Origin: Pristionchus mayeri
Taxonomy: Eukaryota; Nematoda; Chromadorea; Rhabditida; Neodiplogasteridae
Direction of reading: 5' to 3'
Assembly: GCA_036245805.1 (NCBI GenBank)
Contig: BTRK01000004.1
Location: 17,174,001 to 17,238,000 of the forward strand
Length of the DNA: 64,000 bases
Below are positions 36,297-49,456 of this stretch, one piece after another; within the stretch, counting starts at the first letter, position 1, and each line of letters begins with the position of its first letter. A program made the position numbers and the translations under genes. Below the pieces are notes generated by a model, which ran no database searches, was not told where the DNA came from, and worked only from the letters and a program-made list of their open reading frames with translations.

Positions 36297-36955
36297 TTTT
36301 GCTATTTTTTATAACCGGATATTGGCTTTTTCTCGTTTCTAGTCAATTTTTGCACCTTTTTAAAGGCTGCTTTCGATTGCTATTCATCGATTACGACACG
36401 ACAAACTATCAAAAAAGTCCGAGTTTTCCTACTCAGGTGTAAATAATTCCGATTTTTTCTGAAAATGAGTGAAAATTTTGAAGCTAAACCTTCGCCTTTG
36501 CTCTCAAAAGTTTCCGCCTATGCTCAACCACTCCCAAAAATGACCTTAACTTATGCCGTCAACTTTCAGCCGACACCTGTCGGAAGGCAGATACTAGCCA
36601 GAGGGTTACGGTAATCATTATCAGGGGTGCTGTAGCTTTGTCTGGTTATCCGCTGTGGCTAGCATTGAACGCCGAGCACTGCCGCCGTAGTGGCCTGCTT
36701 TTCCGCCCATGTTGCCCACTCAATAACCCATATAGTAACCATCATTGGGGTACGGTAACAATCCCCAGGTGTACTGTAGTTGTCCACGAATCAGTACCAG
36801 CCCACTGCCCACTGTCTCTAGACACCCTGGCAGGTTCGCGCGTCCAACGGCGGCCATGTCTCGATTCTGTCTACCCGATTTTAGCAGGGTCGCACTTTTT
36901 CTCAATTTCTCATCCCATTACCCTTCGTACTTTGTGTTATAGAATACGATACTTT

Positions 36956-37096
36956 TTGCCCCTTCGGGCTTGCAAAAATTGCATACGGCACCCGTATTTC
37001 AGGGGCCGTAGCGGGCAATTGGGAAAAGTTTTCAACCAGCAATAATCGCACCTCGGCTAAGCCTCATTGGTCACGTTACCGCCACTGCGCAAAGCT
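36956..37096 (-). ncRNA. U4 snRNA, copy 21 (U51A variant)
   Basis: Carries the nt 51 A. Confidence 0.94.
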
Positions 37097-37822
37097 GATG
37101 AGAGACGGAAAGGGAGATCTTACCTAGGGCGAGTGCTCTCTGCACGCGCCGGGACAGAAAAGGCCCCTTATCCGCTGATTCTAGAGAGCGCACACTCTTT
37201 ATCCAGCGAAACAATTGCATGGATTCGACCCCGGATCCATCAGAGTGTCCTGAAGAACTCAAGGAGAAGGGGGCCAACCATCGGCAGGAACCTCGAAACT
37301 CCGCTGAGAAGGAGATCGGAGCAACTCCCCCGATCCCACACCCCCGAATTCGGATCAACTCTATCAATAGAGTTGGGTCGGCGCAGGTCTAGGAAGGGAA
37401 TCGAACAGTAAAGTGGAGAGCGAGAGAAGAGAGATTGCATAGAGAAAGAGAAAGAACTCTCCGTCGTTTGCATTCTCTCTCGGATGTGAGTCTCGGAGCG
37501 AATGTTTCTGGCAATGTGCCAACAAAATACAATACATTCTTTTCAAAACGCAATCCATTGGAGTCTAGATCTTCCCAAAAAGATCAGGTGGACATCAGTG
37601 ATGGCAAATCGATACCTGCTCTCCTTCTTTCACACGCTCTCTCGCTCCGTATTATCAGCGAAAGATCACACGAAATGAGCAGAACGCATGTCGATTTGAC
37701 ATCTCGGATTGATCTTTGATCTCGGGAAAGATCAATTCATTTTCCAGTAATCGCATTTTCCTCCACCATCTAGAGCGCACCGATTTGCAGGATACTGGCC
37801 GATTCTTTCACCATTAGCCCTC

Positions 37823-37941
37823 GCTTACGACCATACCCCGTTGAGAACACGACATCCCGTCCGATCTGTCAAGTTAAGCAACGGTGGGCCCAGTTAGTAC
37901 TTGGATCGGAGACGGCTTGGGAATCCTGGGTGTTGTAAGCA
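37823..37941 (+). rRNA. 5S ribosomal RNA, copy 22
   Basis: No difference from copy 2 seen. Confidence 0.97.
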
Positions 37942-38600
37942 TTTTGCTATTTTTTATAACCGGATATTGGCTTTTTCTCGTTTCTAGTCAATTTTTGCAC
38001 CTTTTTAAAGGCTGCTTTCGATTGCTATTCATCGATTACGACACGACAAACTATCAAAAAAGTCCGAGTTTTCCTACTCAGGTGTAAATAATTCCGATTT
38101 TTTCTGAAAATGAGTGAAAATTTTGAAGCTAAACCTTCGCCTTTGCTCTCAAAAGTTTCCGCCTATGCTCAACCACTCCCAAAAATGACCTTAACTTATG
38201 CCGTCAACTTTCAGCCGACACCTGTCGGAAGGCAGATACTAGCCAGAGGGTTACGGTAATCATTATCAGGGGTGCTGTAGCTTTGTCTGGTTATCCGCTG
38301 TGGCTAGCATTGAACGCCGAGCACTGCCGCCGTAGTGGCCTGCTTTTCCGCCCATGTTGCCCACTCAATAACCCATATAGTAACCATCATTGGGGTACGG
38401 TAACAATCCCCAGGTGTACTGTAGTTGTCCACGAATCAGTACCAGCCCACTGCCCACTGTCTCTAGACACCCTGGCAGGTTCGCGCGTCCAACGGCGGCC
38501 ATGTCTCGATTCTGTCTACCCGATTTTAGCAGGGTCGCACTTTTTCTCAATTTCTCATCCCATTACCCTTCGTACTTTGTGTTATAGAATACGATACTTT

Positions 38601-38741
38601 TTGCCCCTTCGGGCTTGCAAAAATTGCATACGGCACCCGTATTTCAGGGGCCGTAGCGGGCAATTGGGAAAAGTTTTCAACCAGCAATAATCGCACCTCG
38701 GCTAAGCCTCATTGGTCACGTTACCGCCACTGCGCAAAGCT
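38601..38741 (-). ncRNA. U4 snRNA, copy 22 (U51A variant)
   Basis: Carries the nt 51 A. Confidence 0.94.
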
Positions 38742-39467
38742 GATGAGAGACGGAAAGGGAGATCTTACCTAGGGCGAGTGCTCTCTGCACGCGCCGGGAC
38801 AGAAAAGGCCCCTTATCCGCTGATTCTAGAGAGCGCACACTCTTTATCCAGCGAAACAATTGCATGGATTCGACCCCGGATCCATCAGAGTGTCCTGAAG
38901 AACTCAAGGAGAAGGGGGCCAACCATCGGCAGGAACCTCGAAACTCCGCTGAGAAGGAGATCGGAGCAACTCCCCCGATCCCACACCCCCGAATTCGGAT
39001 CAACTCTATCAATAGAGTTGGGTCGGCGCAGGTCTAGGAAGGGAATCGAACAGTAAAGTGGAGAGCGAGAGAAGAGAGATTGCATAGAGAAAGAGAAAGA
39101 ACTCTCCGTCGTTTGCATTCTCTCTCGGATGTGAGTCTCGGAGCGAATGTTTCTGGCAATGTGCCAACAAAATACAATACATTCTTTTCAAAACGCAATC
39201 CATTGGAGTCTAGATCTTCCCAAAAAGATCAGGTGGACATCAGTGATGGCAAATCGATACCTGCTCTCCTTCTTTCACACGCTCTCTCGCTCCGTATTAT
39301 CAGCGAAAGATCACACGAAATGAGCAGAACGCATGTCGATTTGACATCTCGGATTGATCTTTGATCTCGGGAAAGATCAATTCATTTTCCAGTAATCGCA
39401 TTTTCCTCCACCATCTAGAGCGCACCGATTTGCAGGATACTGGCCGATTCTTTCACCATTAGCCCTC

Positions 39468-39586
39468 GCTTACGACCATACCCCGTTGAGAACACGACAT
39501 CCCGTCCGATCTGTCAAGTTAAGCAACGGTGGGCCCAGTTAGTACTTGGATCGGAGACGGCTTGGGAATCCTGGGTGTTGTAAGCA
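39468..39586 (+). rRNA. 5S ribosomal RNA, copy 23
   Basis: No difference from copy 2 seen. Confidence 0.97.
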
Positions 39587-40245
39587 TTTTGCTATTTTTT
39601 ATAACCGGATATTGGCTTTTTCTCGTTTCTAGTCAATTTTTGCACCTTTTTAAAGGCTGCTTTCGATTGCTATTCATCGATTACGACACGACAAACTATC
39701 AAAAAAGTCCGAGTTTTCCTACTCAGGTGTAAATAATTCCGATTTTTTCTGAAAATGAGTGAAAATTTTGAAGCTAAACCTTCGCCTTTGCTCTCAAAAG
39801 TTTCCGCCTATGCTCAACCACTCCCAAAAATGACCTTAACTTATGCCGTCAACTTTCAGCCGACACCTGTCGGAAGGCAGATACTAGCCAGAGGGTTACG
39901 GTAATCATTATCAGGGGTGCTGTAGCTTTGTCTGGTTATCCGCTGTGGCTAGCATTGAACGCCGAGCACTGCCGCCGTAGTGGCCTGCTTTTCCGCCCAT
40001 GTTGCCCACTCAATAACCCATATAGTAACCATCATTGGGGTACGGTAACAATCCCCAGGTGTACTGTAGTTGTCCACGAATCAGTACCAGCCCACTGCCC
40101 ACTGTCTCTAGACACCCTGGCAGGTTCGCGCGTCCAACGGCGGCCATGTCTCGATTCTGTCTACCCGATTTTAGCAGGGTCGCACTTTTTCTCAATTTCT
40201 CATCCCATTACCCTTCGTACTTTGTGTTATAGAATACGATACTTT

Positions 40246-40386
40246 TTGCCCCTTCGGGCTTGCAAAAATTGCATACGGCACCCGTATTTCAGGGGCCGTA
40301 GCGGGCAATTGGGAAAAGTTTTCAACCAGCAATAATCGCACCTCGGCTAAGCCTCATTGGTCACGTTACCGCCACTGCGCAAAGCT
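40246..40386 (-). ncRNA. U4 snRNA, copy 23 (U51A variant)
   Basis: Carries the nt 51 A. Confidence 0.94.
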
Positions 40387-41112
40387 GATGAGAGACGGAA
40401 AGGGAGATCTTACCTAGGGCGAGTGCTCTCTGCACGCGCCGGGACAGAAAAGGCCCCTTATCCGCTGATTCTAGAGAGCGCACACTCTTTATCCAGCGAA
40501 ACAATTGCATGGATTCGACCCCGGATCCATCAGAGTGTCCTGAAGAACTCAAGGAGAAGGGGGCCAACCATCGGCAGGAACCTCGAAACTCCGCTGAGAA
40601 GGAGATCGGAGCAACTCCCCCGATCCCACACCCCCGAATTCGGATCAACTCTATCAATAGAGTTGGGTCGGCGCAGGTCTAGGAAGGGAATCGAACAGTA
40701 AAGTGGAGAGCGAGAGAAGAGAGATTGCATAGAGAAAGAGAAAGAACTCTCCGTCGTTTGCATTCTCTCTCGGATGTGAGTCTCGGAGCGAATGTTTCTG
40801 GCAATGTGCCAACAAAATACAATACATTCTTTTCAAAACGCAATCCATTGGAGTCTAGATCTTCCCAAAAAGATCAGGTGGACATCAGTGATGGCAAATC
40901 GATACCTGCTCTCCTTCTTTCACACGCTCTCTCGCTCCGTATTATCAGCGAAAGATCACACGAAATGAGCAGAACGCATGTCGATTTGACATCTCGGATT
41001 GATCTTTGATCTCGGGAAAGATCAATTCATTTTCCAGTAATCGCATTTTCCTCCACCATCTAGAGCGCACCGATTTGCAGGATACTGGCCGATTCTTTCA
41101 CCATTAGCCCTC

Positions 41113-41231
41113 GCTTACGACCATACCCCGTTGAGAACACGACATCCCGTCCGATCTGTCAAGTTAAGCAACGGTGGGCCCAGTTAGTACTTGGATCGGA
41201 GACGGCTTGGGAATCCTGGGTGTTGTAAGCA
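41113..41231 (+). rRNA. 5S ribosomal RNA, copy 24
   Basis: No difference from copy 2 seen. Confidence 0.97.
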
Positions 41232-41890
41232 TTTTGCTATTTTTTATAACCGGATATTGGCTTTTTCTCGTTTCTAGTCAATTTTTGCACCTTTTTAAAG
41301 GCTGCTTTCGATTGCTATTCATCGATTACGACACGACAAACTATCAAAAAAGTCCGAGTTTTCCTACTCAGGTGTAAATAATTCCGATTTTTTCTGAAAA
41401 TGAGTGAAAATTTTGAAGCTAAACCTTCGCCTTTGCTCTCAAAAGTTTCCGCCTATGCTCAACCACTCCCAAAAATGACCTTAACTTATGCCGTCAACTT
41501 TCAGCCGACACCTGTCGGAAGGCAGATACTAGCCAGAGGGTTACGGTAATCATTATCAGGGGTGCTGTAGCTTTGTCTGGTTATCCGCTGTGGCTAGCAT
41601 TGAACGCCGAGCACTGCCGCCGTAGTGGCCTGCTTTTCCGCCCATGTTGCCCACTCAATAACCCATATAGTAACCATCATTGGGGTACGGTAACAATCCC
41701 CAGGTGTACTGTAGTTGTCCACGAATCAGTACCAGCCCACTGCCCACTGTCTCTAGACACCCTGGCAGGTTCGCGCGTCCAACGGCGGCCATGTCTCGAT
41801 TCTGTCTACCCGATTTTAGCAGGGTCGCACTTTTTCTCAATTTCTCATCCCATTACCCTTCGTACTTTGTGTTATAGAATACGATACTTT

Positions 41891-42031
41891 TTGCCCCTTC
41901 GGGCTTGCAAAAATTGCATACGGCACCCGTATTTCAGGGGCCGTAGCGGGCAATTGGGAAAAGTTTTCAACCAGCAATAATCGCACCTCGGCTAAGCCTC
42001 ATTGGTCACGTTACCGCCACTGCGCAAAGCT
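41891..42031 (-). ncRNA. U4 snRNA, copy 24 (U51A variant)
   Basis: Last copy of the block with the nt 51 A. Confidence 0.94.
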
Positions 42032-42757
42032 GATGAGAGACGGAAAGGGAGATCTTACCTAGGGCGAGTGCTCTCTGCACGCGCCGGGACAGAAAAGGCC
42101 CCTTATCCGCTGATTCTAGAGAGCGCACACTCTTTATCCAGCGAAACAATTGCATGGATTCGACCCCGGATCCATCAGAGTGTCCTGAAGAACTCAAGGA
42201 GAAGGGGGCCAACCATCGGCAGGAACCTCGAAACTCCGCTGAGAAGGAGATCGGAGCAACTCCCCCGATCCCACACCCCCGAATTCGGATCAACTCTATC
42301 AATAGAGTTGGGTCGGCGCAGGTCTAGGAAGGGAATCGAACAGTAAAGTGGAGAGCGAGAGAAGAGAGATTGCATAGAGAAAGAGAAAGAACTCTCCGTC
42401 GTTTGCATTCTCTCTCGGATGTGAGTCTCGGAGCGAATGTTTCTGGCAATGTGCCAACAAAATACAATACATTCTTTTCAAAACGCAATCCATTGGAGTC
42501 TAGATCTTCCCAAAAAGATCAGGTGGACATCAGTGATGGCAAATCGATACCTGCTCTCCTTCTTTCACACGCTCTCTCGCTCCGTATTATCAGCGAAAGA
42601 TCACACGAAATGAGCAGAACGCATGTCGATTTGACATCTCGGATTGATCTTTGATCTCGGGAAAGATCAATTCATTTTCCAGTAATCGCATTTTCCTCCA
42701 CCATCTAGAGCGCACCGATTTGCAGGATACTGGCCGATTCTTTCACCATTAGCCCTC

Positions 42758-42876
42758 GCTTACGACCATACCCCGTTGAGAACACGACATCCCGTCCGAT
42801 CTGTCAAGTTAAGCAACGGTGGGCCCAGTTAGTACTTGGATCGGAGACGGCTTGGGAATCCTGGGTGTTGTAAGCA
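42758..42876 (+). rRNA. 5S ribosomal RNA, copy 25
   Basis: No difference from copy 2 seen. Confidence 0.97.
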
Positions 42877-43535
42877 TTTTGCTATTTTTTATAACCGGAT
42901 ATTGGCTTTTTCTCGTTTCTAGTCAATTTTTGCACCTTTTTAAAGGCTGCTTTCGATTGCTATTCATCGATTACGACACGACAAACTATCAAAAAAGTCC
43001 GAGTTTTCCTACTCAGGTGTAAATAATTCCGATTTTTTCTGAAAATGAGTGAAAATTTTGAAGCTAAACCTTCGCCTTTGCTCTCAAAAGTTTCCGCCTA
43101 TGCTCAACCACTCCCAAAAATGACCTTAACTTATGCCGTCAACTTTCAGCCGACACCTGTCGGAAGGCAGATACTAGCCAGAGGGTTACGGTAATCATTA
43201 TCAGGGGTGCTGTAGCTTTGTCTGGTTATCCGCTGTGGCTAGCATTGAACGCCGAGCACTGCCGCCGTAGTGGCCTGCTTTTCCGCCCATGTTGCCCACT
43301 CAATAACCCATATAGTAACCATCATTGGGGTACGGTAACAATCCCCAGGTGTACTGTAGTTGTCCACGAATCAGTACCAGCCCACTGCCCACTGTCTCTA
43401 GACACCCTGGCAGGTTCGCGCGTCCAACGGCGGCCATGTCTCGATTCTGTCTACCCGATTTTAGCAGGGTCGCACTTTTTCTCAATTTCTCATCCCATTA
43501 CCCTTCGTACTTTGTGTTATAGAATACGATACTTT

Positions 43536-43676
43536 TTGCCCCTTCGGGCTTGCAAAAATTGCATACGGCACCCGTATTTCAGGGGCCGTAGCGGGCAATT
43601 GGGAAAAGTTTTCAACCAGCAATAAACGCACCTCGGCTAAGCCTCATTGGTCACGTTACCGCCACTGCGCAAAGCT
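43536..43676 (-). ncRNA. U4 snRNA, copy 25
   Basis: Back to the consensus U51. The spacer beyond has a private A near 43864 and the GAGAAGAACGCATGTTG variant shared with copy 26. Confidence 0.95.
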
Positions 43677-44402
43677 GATGAGAGACGGAAAGGGAGATCT
43701 TACCTAGGGCGAGTGCTCTCTGCACGCGCCGGGACAGAAAAGGCCCCTTATCCGCTGATTCTAGAGAGCGCACACTCTTTATCCAGCGAAACAATTGCAT
43801 GGATTCGACCCCGGATCCATCAGAGTGTCCTGAAGAACTCAAGGAGAAGGGGGCCAACCATCGACAGGAACCTCGAAACTCCGCTGAGAAGGAGATCGGA
43901 GCAACTCCCCCGATCCCACACCCCCGAATTCGGATCAACTCTATCAATAGAGTTGGGTCGGCGCAGGTCTAGGAAGGGAATCGAACAGTAAAGTGGAGAG
44001 CGAGAGAAGAGAGATTGCATAGAGAAAGAGAAAGAACTCTCCGTCGTTTGCATTCTCTCTCGGATGTGAGTCTCGGAGCGAATGTTTCTGGCAATGTGCC
44101 AACAAAATACAATACATTCTTTTCAAAACGCAATCCATTGGAGTCTAGATCTTCCCAAAAAGATCAGGTGGACATCAGTGATGGCAAATCGATACCTGCT
44201 CTCCTTCTTTCACACGCTCTCTCGCTCCGTATTATCAGCGAAAGATCACACGAAATGAGAAGAACGCATGTTGATTTGACATCTCGGATTGATCTTTGAT
44301 CTCGGGAAAGATCAATTCATTTTCCAGTAATCGCATTTTCCTCCACCATCTAGAGCGCACCGATTTGCAGGATACTGGCCGATTCTTTCACCATTAGCCC
44401 TC

Positions 44403-44521
44403 GCTTACGACCATACCCCGTTGAGAACACGACATCCCGTCCGATCTGTCAAGTTAAGCAACGGTGGGCCCAGTTAGTACTTGGATCGGAGACGGCTTGG
44501 GAATCCTGGGTGTTGTAAGCA
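44403..44521 (+). rRNA. 5S ribosomal RNA, copy 26
   Basis: No difference from copy 2 seen. A private T follows in the spacer near 44622 (ACGATACGAC). Confidence 0.97.
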
Positions 44522-45180
44522 TTTTGCTATTTTTTATAACCGGATATTGGCTTTTTCTCGTTTCTAGTCAATTTTTGCACCTTTTTAAAGGCTGCTTTCG
44601 ATTGCTATTCATCGATTACGATACGACAAACTATCAAAAAAGTCCGAGTTTTCCTACTCAGGTGTAAATAATTCCGATTTTTTCTGAAAATGAGTGAACA
44701 TTTTGAAGCTAAACCTTCGCCTTTGCTCTCAAAAGTTTCCGCCTATGCTCAACCACTCCCAAAAATGACCTTAACTTATGCCGTCAACTTTCAGCCGACA
44801 CCTGTCGGAAGGCAGATACTAGCCAGAGGGTTACGGTAATCATTATCAGGGGTGCTGTAGCTTTGTCTGGTTATCCGCTGTGGCTAGCATTGAACGCCGA
44901 GCACTGCCGCCGTAGTGGCCTGCTTTTCCGCCCATGTTGCCCACTCAATAACCCATATAGTAACCATCATTGGGGTACGGTAACAATCCCCAGGTGTACT
45001 GTAGTTGTCCACGAATCAGTACCAGCCCACTGCCCACTGTCTCTAGACACCCTGGCAGGTTCGCGCGTCCAACGGCGGCCATGTCTCGATTCTGTCTACC
45101 CGATTTTAGCAGGGTCGCACTTTTTCTCAATTTCTCATCCCATTACCCTTCGTACTTTGTGTTATAGAATACGATACTTT

Positions 45181-45321
45181 TTGCCCCTTCGGGCTTGCAA
45201 AAATTGCATACGGCACCCGTATTTCAGGGGCCGTAGCGGGCAATTGGGAAAAGTTTTCAACCAGCAATAAACGCACCTCGGCTAAGCCTCATTGGTCGCG
45301 TTACCGCCACTGCGCAAAGCT
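45181..45321 (-). ncRNA. U4 snRNA, copy 26 (U24C variant)
   Basis: U to C at nt 24 (45298 on the + strand: GGTCGCG). It turns the U24-G48 wobble of the 5' stem-loop into a C-G pair. A second variant, GGAAAAGG for GGAAAGGG, lies just upstream of the gene. Confidence 0.94.
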
Positions 45322-46047
45322 GATGAGAGACGGAAAAGGAGATCTTACCTAGGGCGAGTGCTCTCTGCACGCGCCGGGACAGAAAAGGCCCCTTATCCGC
45401 TGATTCTAGAGAGCGCACACTCTTTATCCAGCGAAACAATTGCATGGATTCGACCCCGGATCCATCAGAGTGTCCTGAAGAACTCAAGGAGAAGGGGGCC
45501 AACCATCGGCAGGAACCTCGAAACTCCGCTGAGAAGGAGATCGGAGCAACTCCCCCGATCCCACACCCCCGAATTCGGATCAACTCTATCAATAGAGTTG
45601 GGTCGGCGCAGGTCTAGGAAGGGAATCGAACAGTAAAGTGGAGAGCGAGAGAAGAGAGATTGCATAGAGAAAGAGAAAGAACTCTCCGTCGTTTGCATTC
45701 TCTCTCGGATGTGAGTCTCGGAGCGAATGTTTCTGGCAATGTGCCAACAAAATACAATACATTCTTTTCAAAACGCAATCCATTGGAGTCTAGATCTTCC
45801 CAAAAAGATCAGGTGGACATCAGTGATGGCAAATCGATACCTGCTCTCCTTCTTTCACACGCTCTCTCGCTCCGTATTATCAGCGAAAGATCACACGAAA
45901 TGAGAAGAACGCATGTTGATTTGACATCTCGGATTGATCTTTGATCTCGGGAAAGATCAATTCATTTTCCAGTAATCGCATTTTCCTCCACCATCTAGAG
46001 CGCACCGATTTGCAGGATACTGGCCGATTCTTTCACCATTAGCCCTC

Positions 46048-46166
46048 GCTTACGACCATACCCCGTTGAGAACACGACATCCCGTCCGATCTGTCAAGTT
46101 AAGCAACGGTGGGCCCAGTTAGTACTTGGATCGGAGACGGCTTGGGAATCCTGGGTGTTGTAAGCA
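46048..46166 (+). rRNA. 5S ribosomal RNA, copy 27
   Basis: No difference from copy 2 seen. Confidence 0.97.
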
Positions 46167-46825
46167 TTTTGCTATTTTTTATAACCGGATATTGGCTTTT
46201 TCTCGTTTCTAGTCAATTTTTGCACCTTTTTAAAGGCTGCTTTCGATTGCTATTCATCGATTACGACACGACAAACTATCAAAAAAGTCCGAGTTTTCCT
46301 ACTCAGGTGTAAATAATTCCGATTTTTTCTGAAAATGAGTGAACATTTTGAAGCTAAACCTTCGCCTTTGCTCTCAAAAGTTTCCGCCTATGCTCAACCA
46401 CTCCCAAAAATGACCTTAACTTATGCCGTCAACTTTCAGCCGACACCTGTCGGAAGGCAGATACTAGCCAGAGGGTTACGGTAATCATTATCAGGGGTGC
46501 TGTAGCTTTGTCTGGTTATCCGCTGTGGCTAGCATTGAACGCCGAGCACTGCCGCCGTAGTGGCCTGCTTTTCCGCCCATGTTGCCCACTCAATAACCCA
46601 TATAGTAACCATCATTGGGGTACGGTAACAATCCCCAGGTGTACTGTAGTTGTCCACGAATCAGTACCAGCCCACTGCCCACTGTCTCTAGACACCCTGG
46701 CAGGTTCGCGCGTCCAACGGCGGCCATGTCTCGATTCTGTCTACCCGATTTTAGCAGGGTCGCACTTTTTCTCAATTTCTCATCCCATTACCCTTCGTAC
46801 TTTGTGTTATAGAATACGATACTTT

Positions 46826-46966
46826 TTGCCCCTTCGGGCTTGCAAAAATTGCATACGGCACCCGTATTTCAGGGGCCGTAGCGGGCAATTGGGAAAAGTT
46901 TTCAACCAGCAATAAACGCACCTCGGCTAAGCCTCATTGGTCGCGTTACCGCCACTGCGCAAAGCT
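46826..46966 (-). ncRNA. U4 snRNA, copy 27 (U24C variant)
   Basis: Same nt 24 C and same upstream variant as copy 26. Private A further on near 47542 (CACACAAAATG). Confidence 0.94.
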
Positions 46967-47692
46967 GATGAGAGACGGAAAAGGAGATCTTACCTAGGGC
47001 GAGTGCTCTCTGCACGCGCCGGGACAGAAAAGGCCCCTTATCCGCTGATTCTAGAGAGCGCACACTCTTTATCCAGCGAAACAATTGCATGGATTCGACC
47101 CCGGATCCATCAGAGTGTCCTGAAGAACTCAAGGAGAAGGGGGCCAACCATCGGCAGGAACCTCGAAACTCCGCTGAGAAGGAGATCGGAGCAACTCCCC
47201 CGATCCCACACCCCCGAATTCGGATCAACTCTATCAATAGAGTTGGGTCGGCGCAGGTCTAGGAAGGGAATCGAACAGTAAAGTGGAGAGCGAGAGAAGA
47301 GAGATTGCATAGAGAAAGAGAAAGAACTCTCCGTCGTTTGCATTCTCTCTCGGATGTGAGTCTCGGAGCGAATGTTTCTGGCAATGTGCCAACAAAATAC
47401 AATACATTCTTTTCAAAACGCAATCCATTGGAGTCTAGATCTTCCCAAAAAGATCAGGTGGACATCAGTGATGGCAAATCGATACCTGCTCTCCTTCTTT
47501 CACACGCTCTCTCGCTCCGTATTATCAGCGAAAGATCACACAAAATGAGCAGAACGCATGTCGATTTGACATCTCGGATTGATCTTTGATCTCGGGAAAG
47601 ATCAATTCATTTTCCAGTAATCGCATTTTCCTCCACCATCTAGAGCGCACCGATTTGCAGGATACTGGCCGATTCTTTCACCATTAGCCCTC

Positions 47693-47811
47693 GCTTACGA
47701 CCATACCCCGTTGAGAACACGACATCCCGTCCGATCTGTCAAGTTAAGCAACGGTGGGCCCAGTTAGTACTTGTATCGGAGACGGCTTGGGAATCCTGGG
47801 TGTTGTAAGCA
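47693..47811 (+). rRNA. 5S ribosomal RNA, copy 28 (variant, possibly defective)
   Basis: G to T at 47774 (nt 82, CTTGTATCGG for CTTGGATCGG), inside box C, the main TFIIIA contact region. It is the only copy with this change. It may be transcribed less or give an altered RNA. Confidence 0.92.
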
Positions 47812-48470
47812 TTTTGCTATTTTTTATAACCGGATATTGGCTTTTTCTCGTTTCTAGTCAATTTTTGCACCTTTTTAAAGGCTGCTTTCGATTGCTATTC
47901 ATCGATTACGACACGACAAACTATCAAAAAAGTCCGAGTTTTCCTACTCAGGTGTAAATAATTCCGATTTTTTCTGAAAATGAGTGAAAATTTTGAAGCT
48001 AAACCTTCGCCTTTGCTCTCAAAAGTTTCCGCCTATGCTCAACCACTCCCAAAAATGACCTTAACTTATGCCGTCAACTTTCAGCCGACACCTGTCGGAA
48101 GGCAGATACTAGCCAGAGGGTTACGGTAATCATTATCAGGGGTGCTGTAGCTTTGTCTGGTTATCCGCTGTGGCTAGCATTGAACGCTGAGCACTGCCGC
48201 CGTAGTGGCCTGCTTTTCCGCCCATGATGCTCACTCAATAACCCATATAGTAACCATCATTGGGGTACGGTAACAATCCCCAGGTGTACTGTAGTTGTCC
48301 ACGAATCAGTACCAGCCCACTGCCCACTGTCTCTAGACACCCTGGCAGGTTCGCGCGTCCAACGGCGGCCATGTCTCGATTCTGTCTACCCGATTTTAGC
48401 AGGGTCGCACTTTTTCTCAATTTCTCATCCCATTACCCTTCGTACTTTGCGTTATAGAATACGATACTTT

Positions 48471-48611
48471 TTGCCCCTTCGGGCTTGCAAAAATTGCATA
48501 CGGCACCCGTATTTCAGGGGCCGTAGCGGGCAATTGGGAAAAGTTTTCAACCAGCAATAAACGCACCTCGGCTAAGCCTCATTGGTCACGTTACCGCCAC
48601 TGCGCAAAGCT
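48471..48611 (-). ncRNA. U4 snRNA, copy 28
   Basis: RNA as copy 1. From this copy on, a C replaces T about 21 bp beyond the RNA 3' end (CTTTGCGTT), shared by copies 28-37. Confidence 0.95.
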
Positions 48612-49337
48612 GATGAGAGACGGAAAGGGAGATCTTACCTAGGGCGAGTGCTCTCTGCACGCGCCGGGACAGAAAAGGCCCCTTATCCGCTGATTCTAGA
48701 GAGCGCACACTCTTTATCCAGCGAAACAATTGCATGGATTCGACCCCGGATCCATCAGAGTGTCCTGAAGAACTCAAGGAGAAGGGGGCCAACCATCGGC
48801 AGGAACCTCGAAACTCCGCTGAGAAGGAGATCGGAGCAACTCCCCCGATCCCACACCCCCGAATTCGGATCAACTCTATCAATAGAGTTGGGTCGGCGCA
48901 GGTCTAGGAAGGGAATCGAACAGTAAAGTGGAGAGCGAGAGAAGAGAGATTGCATAGAGAAAGAGAAAGAACTCTCCGTCGTTTGCATTCTCTCTCGGAT
49001 GTGAGTCTCGGAGCGAATGTTTCTGGCAATGTGCCAACAAAATACAATACATTCTTTTCAAAACGCAATCCATTGGAGTCTAGATCTTCCCAAAAAGATC
49101 AGGTGGACATCAGTGATGGCAAATCGATACCTGCTCTCCTTCTTTCACACGCTCTCTCGCTCCGTATTATCAGCGAAAGATCACACGAAATGAGCAGAAC
49201 GCATGTCGATTTGACATCTCGGATTGATCTTTGATCTCGGGAAAGATCAATTCATTTTCCAGTAATCGCATTTTCCTCCACCATCTAGAGCGCACCGATT
49301 TGCAGGATACTGGCCGATTCTTTCACCATTAGCCCTC

Positions 49338-49456
49338 GCTTACGACCATACCCCGTTGAGAACACGACATCCCGTCCGATCTGTCAAGTTAAGCAACGGT
49401 GGGCCCAGTTAGTACTTGGATCGGAGACGGCTTGGGAATCCTGGGTGTTGTAAGCA
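49338..49456 (+). rRNA. 5S ribosomal RNA, copy 29
   Basis: No difference from copy 2 seen. Confidence 0.97.
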
